From: Clostridia bacterium
GTDB taxonomy: Bacteria > Bacillota_A > Clostridia > Christensenellales > Aristaeellaceae
Direction: 5' to 3'
Assembly (NCBI GenBank): GCA_017938785.1
Contig: JAGBAU010000278.1
Span: forward strand, 1 to 9,612
DNA: 9,612 nucleotides
A program made the position numbers and the translations under genes. The notes beneath the pieces were generated by a model. The model saw only the letters and a list, made by a program, of their open reading frames with translations. It made no database searches and was not told the DNA's origin. Of the stretch, positions 6,571 through 9,612 are shown piece after piece. Positions within the stretch are counted from its first letter, which is position 1. Each line of letters begins with the position of its first letter.

Positions 6571-7662
6571 TTATTTGGTGAAGAAGCCGTAGCTTCTGTG
6601 GCCGATGGTGCCGTCCTTGGCCTTGACCCTCAGGAATTCGCCGTTGCTGCTGACGCCCAGCACCAGCAGCTCCTCACCCTTCTTGGGCTGGTAGACGATC
6701 TTGCCGTTGAGATAGAGGGAATCGTTGCCGTCCTTCCAACGAAGCGTGTAGCCGCTGGATGGGGCTTTTTCCTTGCCCAGCAGCAGGGGGCTGGCGTAGT
6801 AGTATTTGCCGTTATACTTGACCCGGTAAAACCAGCCGTTGGGCGTTTTGGAAACCACGGTGACGGCCTGGTTTTTCTTTACAGTGGGGCCGGCGTGCTT
6901 GGCGGAGAAAGCCGCATTCCTGAAAAGAAGCCTGCCGGAGACCTGCGTGTACATGGTTTCGTTCAGGTTGTTGGGGTTCCGGGTGGATACGTTACTCTCT
7001 GAAATCCAGCCGGTCTTCCCCCTGCTGTTTCGCAGGCATACCTGGCCGTCCTTTTTGCCGATCAATTCATAATCCTGGCCGTGGGATACGGTTCCTACGG
7101 AACCGCTGGACATGCTGCTGGAGGAGCGGATGGTGGTCGCGTTATCGCTGATGACCCAAACCCGGCTCAGAGCGCCGTGCACGCTGACGGGCGTTTTGCT
7201 CAGCTTATCCGCCTGAATGTAGCCGATGCGCTTGCCGTTGGAGACGCGCACCCATTTCTCGTCCGGAGTCATGGCCAGGGCCTTCAGCTTCTGGCCCATG
7301 GCTGCGGTGCCGATGGCCTTATAACCGGTGCCGGGCTTGGCGTATACATGGGCGCCGGCTTCCTTCACGTAGGCGTCGATGTTCAGCTTGTTGGGGTTTC
7401 GGGTGGACAGGCCGCCGAATTCGCAGTAGCCGATCTGTCCCTTGTCATTCTGCACGCGCAGCCAGCTGTTCTTCCAGCCGAGCACGCGCACATCCTCGCC
7501 ATAGCTCATGACGCCCATTACCCGGGACAGGGGAGTGGGGGATTTGTAGACCTTCATGGTGTTGTCCACCACATAAGTAAGGTAGCCCTCCGCCGCGGCT
7601 GCCGCCAGGGAAAAGAGCATGATGAGCGCGTTGGCCGCGCCCAGAATTCTTTTGTGTTTCAT
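6571..7662 (-). CDS. Secreted protein with five bacterial SH3 domains
   Basis: A 363-aa exported protein. The N-terminus is a signal peptide (MKHKR, hydrophobic 8-24, likely cleavage near AAA/EG at 24-26). The rest is a string of SH3b-like repeats: about 29-85, 97-157, 166-226, 238-296 and 304-362. The first two are clearest (TMKVYKSPTPLSRVMG, GYCEFGGL; YVKEAGAHVYAKPGTGY). The fifth is divergent. The linkers STRNPNKLN (86-94) and STRNPNNLN (226-234) are nearly identical, pointing to an internal duplication of a two-domain unit. No enzymatic domain is seen, so a cell-wall-binding or structural role is inferred. The start has the complementary GGAGG at 7673-7677, 10 bases upstream. Residues 27-160 closely match the neighbouring 175-aa protein. 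It is transcribed divergently from the str operon. The domain call is good; the exact function is unknown. Confidence 0.82.
   Translation of the reverse strand: MKHKRILGAANALIMLFSLAAAAAEGYLTYVVDNTMKVYKSPTPLSRVMGVMSYGEDVRVLGWKNSWLRVQNDKGQIGYCEFGGLSTRNPNKLNIDAYVKEAGAHVYAKPGTGYKAIGTAAMGQKLKALAMTPDEKWVRVSNGKRIGYIQADKLSKTPVSVHGALSRVWVISDNATTIRSSSSMSSGSVGTVSHGQDYELIGKKDGQVCLRNSRGKTGWISESNVSTRNPNNLNETMYTQVSGRLLFRNAAFSAKHAGPTVKKNQAVTVVSKTPNGWFYRVKYNGKYYYASPLLLGKEKAPSSGYTLRWKDGNDSLYLNGKIVYQPKKGEELLVLGVSSNGEFLRVKAKDGTIGHRSYGFFTK
6961..6987. repeat. Direct DNA repeat, copy 1 (SH3 linker)
   Basis: This 27-base stretch matches 7381-7407 at 25 of 27 positions. It encodes the linker STRNPNNLN between SH3 units of the 363-aa protein. 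High identity at the DNA level suggests the internal duplication is fairly recent or maintained by recombination. Confidence 0.7.
7381..7407. repeat. Direct DNA repeat, copy 2 (SH3 linker)
   Basis: Partner of the repeat at 6961-6987, encoding STRNPNKLN of the same protein. The adjacent 7408-7443 also matches 6161-6196 of the other SH3 gene at 33 of 36 positions, recording the between-gene duplication. Confidence 0.7.
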
Positions 7663-7696
7663 AATGAAGATGCCTCCAATTTGCTTTGCTGATACC

Positions 7697-7726
7697 TATA
7701 AGACGGCGCGGATTGGAAAAATGTCA
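7697..7726 (-). promoter_or_regulatory. Two-box promoter element of the 363-aa SH3 gene (ECF-like)
   Basis: Reading the minus strand: TGACAT (7726-7721), 14 bases, CCGTCTTATA (7706-7697), about 35 bases before the ATG. It is matched in sequence and spacing by the element before the 175-aa gene. In both genes AATGTTAA lies exactly 25 bases further upstream (7759-7752 here, 6531-6524 there). This is consistent with a shared sigma factor, possibly ECF type, or with a duplicated promoter. Confidence 0.55.
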
Positions 7727-7850
7727 GATAAAAGCGAGGTGCAATATAAAATTAACATTCGCAGGCGCTGGTTTCAGCTCTTATGACGGCATAAAACAGG
7801 GAAACTTTGGTTAAAATTCAGGGCGGATGGCGAATAACCGGGGTTTTAAC

Positions 7851-7879
7851 TTGACAATTAACCTGGCAAATGGTATCAT
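7851..7879 (+). promoter_or_regulatory. Strong promoter of the str operon
   Basis: A consensus -35 TTGACA (7851-7856), a 17-base spacer, then -10 TATCAT (7874-7879, 5 of 6) with an extended TG at 7871-7872. This is the best housekeeping-type promoter in the window. It gives a leader of roughly 33 bases before the L7Ae-like gene and lets the str genes be transcribed independently of rpoBC. Confidence 0.85.
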
Positions 7880-7918
7880 TTACTCGTTTGGGTATGTCTG
7901 AAAAGGAGCGTGAAAACA

Positions 7919-8161
7919 ATGCTTGAAAAGTTGAAAAACGCATCTAAGGTTGTTGGCACGCGCAGGCTGCTCCGGGCGATTCAGGCGGGCGAAATTGCCG
8001 AAGCCTACATCGCGCGGGACGCCGATCTCTACATCGTCCGTCAGGTGCGTGAAGCCTGCAACCAGGCCAATGTGCGCATGGTTGAGGTCGATACTATGGC
8101 TCAGCTGGGCCAGGCGTGTGGAGTAGAGGTTAAAACTGCATCCGCAGGTATCCGCAAGTAA
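7919..8161 (+). CDS. rplGB: Ribosomal L7Ae-like K-turn-binding protein (YbxF type)
   Basis: An 80-aa basic protein of the L7Ae/L30e/S12e/Gadd45 family. Bacillus YbxF and YlxQ, of this family, bind kink-turn RNA. Visible features: the N-terminal helix LKNASKVVGTRRLLRAIQAG with the conserved V-G-T-(K/R) RNA-contact motif (residues 11-15), the strand AYIARDADLYI, and the C-terminal LGQACGVEVKTASAGI, all as expected for a protein of about 82 aa. The ATG at 7919 is chosen because AAAAGGAG (7901-7908) lies 10 bases upstream; a GTG at 7910 is too close. Its place directly upstream of rpsL is the usual Firmicute arrangement. It is the first gene of the str operon and follows the strong promoter. Whether it is a true ribosome component or a regulator is not settled by sequence. 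Confidence 0.9.
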   Translation: MLEKLKNASKVVGTRRLLRAIQAGEIAEAYIARDADLYIVRQVREACNQANVRMVEVDTMAQLGQACGVEVKTASAGIRK

Positions 8162-8217
8162 GAACAGAACCAAACATCTGATATTGCTATCCTCTTCCAG
8201 GGTTGCGGAAGTGCGTA

Positions 8218-8233
8218 TAGAATATACATTCTA
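8218..8233 (+). promoter_or_regulatory. Small inverted repeat in the rpsL leader
   Basis: TAGAAT (8218-8223) and ATTCTA (8228-8233) form a perfect 6-bp inverted repeat around ATAC, 10 bases before the rpsL ribosome binding site (8244-8250). A 5-bp stem CTTCC/GGAAG (8194-8198 with 8207-8211) precedes it. These could shape the L7Ae-rpsL spacer RNA, but AT-rich hairpins of this size are weak and may be chance. Confidence 0.35.
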
Positions 8234-8261
8234 AATTTTGTTCAGGAGGTGCTTTTCTTCA

Positions 8262-8636
8262 ATGCCGACGATCAATCAGTTGATCCGCAAGGGTAGAGAA
8301 AAGGTAACCAGCAAGTCGAATTCCCCGATTCTGCAGTCCTGTCCGCAGAAGCGCGGCGTCTGCCTGTCTGTTAAGACCCAGACCCCGAAGAAGCCGAATT
8401 CCGCATTGCGTAAGATTGCACGTGTACGTCTGACCAACCAGATCGAAGGTACCTGCTACATCCCCGGTATCGGTCACAACCTGCAGGAGCACTCTGTAGT
8501 ACTGATCCGTGGCGGCAAGGTCCGTGACCTGCCTGGCGTACGTTACCACATCATCCGCGGCGCTCTGGACGCAGCTGGCGTTGCCAAGCGTATGCAGGGC
8601 CGCTCCCTCTACGGCGCAAAGCGTCCGAAGAAGTAA
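8262..8636 (+). CDS. rpsL: 30S ribosomal protein S12
   Basis: A 124-aa protein of the decoding centre of the small ribosomal subunit. It shows the conserved CPQKRGVC (27-34), [11 protein letters not shown] (41-51, with Lys43), RVRLTN (54-59), GHNLQEHSV (71-79), and [14 protein letters not shown] (83-96), with the usually methylthiolated Asp89. The length is normal for Firmicutes. The ATG at 8262 follows AGGAGGT (8244-8250) by 11 bases; an in-frame TTG at 8238 precedes that site and is rejected. An oddity is that position 88, Lys in E. coli and most bacteria, is Arg here, with Lys at 86 instead of the usual Arg. K88R is a known streptomycin-resistance change in E. coli and Mycobacterium tuberculosis. 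Second gene of the str operon; its stop is followed by a structured spacer. Confidence 0.98.
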   Translation: MPTINQLIRKGREKVTSKSNSPILQSCPQKRGVCLSVKTQTPKKPNSALRKIARVRLTNQIEGTCYIPGIGHNLQEHSVVLIRGGKVRDLPGVRYHIIRGALDAAGVAKRMQGRSLYGAKRPKK

Positions 8637-8776
8637 GCGAAAGCAGTTTCCGATTGCTTTCATTGGTGAAAACGCATTTGATCGAAAGAAGCATGTGCCA
8701 TTTGGAACGTGGGAATATGCGGGCAGCGTGAGGATGCGGGCAGTGCATTTGCGCCAACAGATGCATGGGCTTTCGC
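8637..8776 (+). promoter_or_regulatory. Structured rpsL-rpsG spacer, candidate S7 autoregulatory RNA
   Basis: GCGAAAGC (8637-8644), starting on the base after the rpsL stop, can pair perfectly with GCTTTCGC (8769-8776) to enclose the spacer. Inside is a local alternative hairpin, GAAAGCA (8639-8645) with TGCTTTC (8655-8661), which competes for the same bases. A second hairpin, TGCATTTG (8744-8751) with CAGATGCA (8758-8765), has one G-U pair. In E. coli S7 binds the rpsL-rpsG spacer to repress its own synthesis; the same job here is inference. Confidence 0.45.
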
Positions 8777-8827
8777 CTGTTTCTCGTTCACTTTCAACCG
8801 TTAGATTAAATTTCAGGAGGGACTACA

Positions 8828-9298
8828 ATGCCCAGACGTGGATTTATTCCGAAGCGTGAAGTGCTTCCGGATCCTGTATATGGTACTACTGTTGTTACCA
8901 AGCTGATCAACCAGGTTATGCTGGATGGCAAGCGCGGTGTAGCACAGGCTGTTTGCTATGATGCTTTCGAAATGGTCGCCAACAAGACCGGCAAGGAAGC
9001 TCTCGAAGTTTTCAACCAGGCAATGGCTAACATCATGCCCGCTCTGGAGTGCAAGGCTCGTCGCGTTGGCGGCGCAACCTACCAGGTTCCGCTGGAGGTT
9101 CGTCCCGAGCGTCGTCAGACCCTGGCTCTGCGTTGGCTGGTTATGTTCGCCCGCAAGCGCGGCGAGCGTAACATGGCTGAGCGTCTCGCAGGCGAAATCC
9201 TGGACGCTGCCAACAATGCCGGTAATGCCGTAAAGCGTCGTGAAGACATGCACAAGCAGGCTGAGGCCAACAAGGCATTCGCTCACTATCGCTGGTAA
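8828..9298 (+). CDS. rpsG: 30S ribosomal protein S7
   Basis: A 156-aa protein, the primary assembly protein of the 30S head, which binds the 3' domain of 16S rRNA. The sequence is typical throughout: [19 protein letters not shown] at the start, then [33 protein letters not shown] (77-96), [21 protein letters not shown], and the terminal [12 protein letters not shown]. Length matches the family exactly. The ATG at 8828 has AGGAGGGA (8815-8822) 5 bases upstream. It lies between rpsL and fusA in the standard str order, but with unusually long spacers on both sides (191 and 178 bases). No changes in key residues were noticed. Confidence 0.98.
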   Translation: MPRRGFIPKREVLPDPVYGTTVVTKLINQVMLDGKRGVAQAVCYDAFEMVANKTGKEALEVFNQAMANIMPALECKARRVGGATYQVPLEVRPERRQTLALRWLVMFARKRGERNMAERLAGEILDAANNAGNAVKRREDMHKQAEANKAFAHYRW

Positions 9299-9315
9299 TA
9301 CCAACCAATTATATA

Positions 9316-9448
9316 GTTTCCTTTCGCTTCAGCACGCATTTTGCGTGCTGAAGGTCGCTTAAGGGAACGTGTTAAGATTTGAAACGGTTTTTGCGTTTCA
9401 TGCTTTAAGCCGGGGCTTCATGCGCCGGCTGTCGGCGAATTTGCGCCG
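9316..9448 (+). promoter_or_regulatory. Multi-hairpin rpsG-fusA spacer
   Basis: Four stems in tandem: (a) a 12-bp stem, CTTCAGCACGCA (9327-9338) with 9342-9353, extended by an outer 8-bp stem (9316-9323 with 9361-9368, one G-U pair) across an asymmetric 3/7 internal loop; (b) TGAAACG (9380-9386) with CGTTTCA (9394-9400); (c) AGCCGG (9408-9413) with CCGGCT (9425-9430); (d) CGGCG (9433-9437) with CGCCG (9444-9448). None is followed by a proper U-tract, so this looks like RNA structure for processing, stability or translational control of fusA and not a terminator. Confidence 0.5.
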
Positions 9449-9476
9449 CTATTCAATAAGAAAGAGGAAACAGACT

Positions 9477-9612
9477 GTGCCGAGAACTCATTCACTCGAT
9501 CACGTACGCAACATCGGCATCATGGCTCACATCGACGCCGGTAAAACGACTACGTCTGAACGTATTCTTTATTACACCGGCCGTACCCATCGCGTTGGCG
9601 AAACCCACGAAG
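9477..9612 (+). CDS. fusA: Elongation factor G, N-terminal part (partial, 3' end outside window)
   Basis: The first 45 codons of EF-G, the GTPase that drives ribosomal translocation. The translation from GTG 9477 begins [18 protein letters not shown] and includes the G1/P-loop AHIDAGKT (residues 17-24), then [21 protein letters not shown], the well-known EF-G N-terminus. Where most EF-Gs have TTTTERIL, this one reads TTTSERIL, a mild change. The start is GTG; the ribosome binding site GAGG (9464-9467) lies 9 bases upstream and is weaker than those of rpsL and rpsG, so the leader structure may matter for expression. No ATG lies near the start. Third ribosomal-operon gene after rpsG, as expected. 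Confidence 0.97.
   Translation, partial: MPRTHSLDHVRNIGIMAHIDAGKTTTSERILYYTGRTHRVGETHE

Noticed and set aside
5813..6592. A 259-codon plus-strand open frame opposite the 175-aa SH3 gene
   Set aside because: The opposite strand has a signal peptide, SH3 repeats, a ribosome binding site and a paralogue next door; this frame has none of these.
7081..7692. A 203-codon plus-strand open frame opposite the 363-aa SH3 gene
   Set aside because: Composition looks like a reverse-complement shadow; the opposing SH3 protein is well supported.
8717..8743. Direct repeat ATGCGGGCAG (8717-8726 and 8734-8743) in the rpsL-rpsG spacer
   Set aside because: Only two copies with 7 bases between them; too short to suggest an array or binding-site series without more evidence.
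9316..9368. Kink-turn (target of the L7Ae-like protein) in the first rpsG-fusA hairpin
   Set aside because: The internal loop is 3/7 but lacks the tandem G-A/A-G pairs that define a K-turn on either strand.
1..9612. CRISPR array, tRNA, rRNA, insertion sequence or prophage gene
   Set aside because: No regularly spaced repeats, cloverleaf signatures, rRNA stretches, transposase or phage proteins were seen on either strand.

Overview
The window comes from a Gram-positive anaerobe, most likely an uncultured or gut-type member of the Clostridia (Bacillota). The grounds are the gene order rpoC / L7Ae-like / rpsL / rpsG / fusA, strong AGGAGG-type ribosome binding sites, moderately high GC with GC-rich codon use, and a cysteine-rich cytoplasmic enzyme. 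The exact family cannot be fixed from the sequence alone.

Layout: (1) 1-794 is the C-terminal end of rpoC, entering at the trigger loop and closed by a near-perfect intrinsic terminator. (2) 795-5840 is a plus-strand catabolic operon with its own promoter region: a NagA-type amidohydrolase, a ribose/simple-sugar ABC ATPase with two nucleotide-binding domains, its permease and a periplasmic-binding-protein-type receptor, ended by a GC-rich hairpin and T-run. (3) 5864-7726 is on the minus strand: two secreted proteins made only of bacterial SH3 repeats (175 and 363 aa). They are clear paralogues, and each is preceded by the same two-box promoter-like element with identical internal spacing. (4) 7851-9612 is the str operon: an L7Ae/YbxF-like RNA-binding protein, rpsL (S12), rpsG (S7) and the start of fusA (EF-G). 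It is driven by a strong promoter with a consensus -35 and an extended -10.

How it fits together: the sugar operon probably imports an amino sugar or related monosaccharide and deacetylates its phosphorylated form. No sugar kinase or deaminase lies in the window, so the pathway must be completed elsewhere. The SH3 proteins are probably exported to bind the cell wall and look co-regulated, perhaps by an ECF-type sigma factor. The sugar and SH3 block (about 7.1 kb) splits a chromosomal neighbourhood (rpoC to rpsL) that is usually tight in Firmicutes. The rpoC terminator and the str promoter on either side insulate it.

No tRNA, rRNA, CRISPR array, transposase or other mobile element was seen. 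No gene-free stretch exceeds 300 bases. The most unusual signals are the duplicated SH3 genes with their duplicated promoter element, the arginine at the streptomycin-resistance position of S12, and the highly structured spacers rpsL-rpsG and rpsG-fusA.
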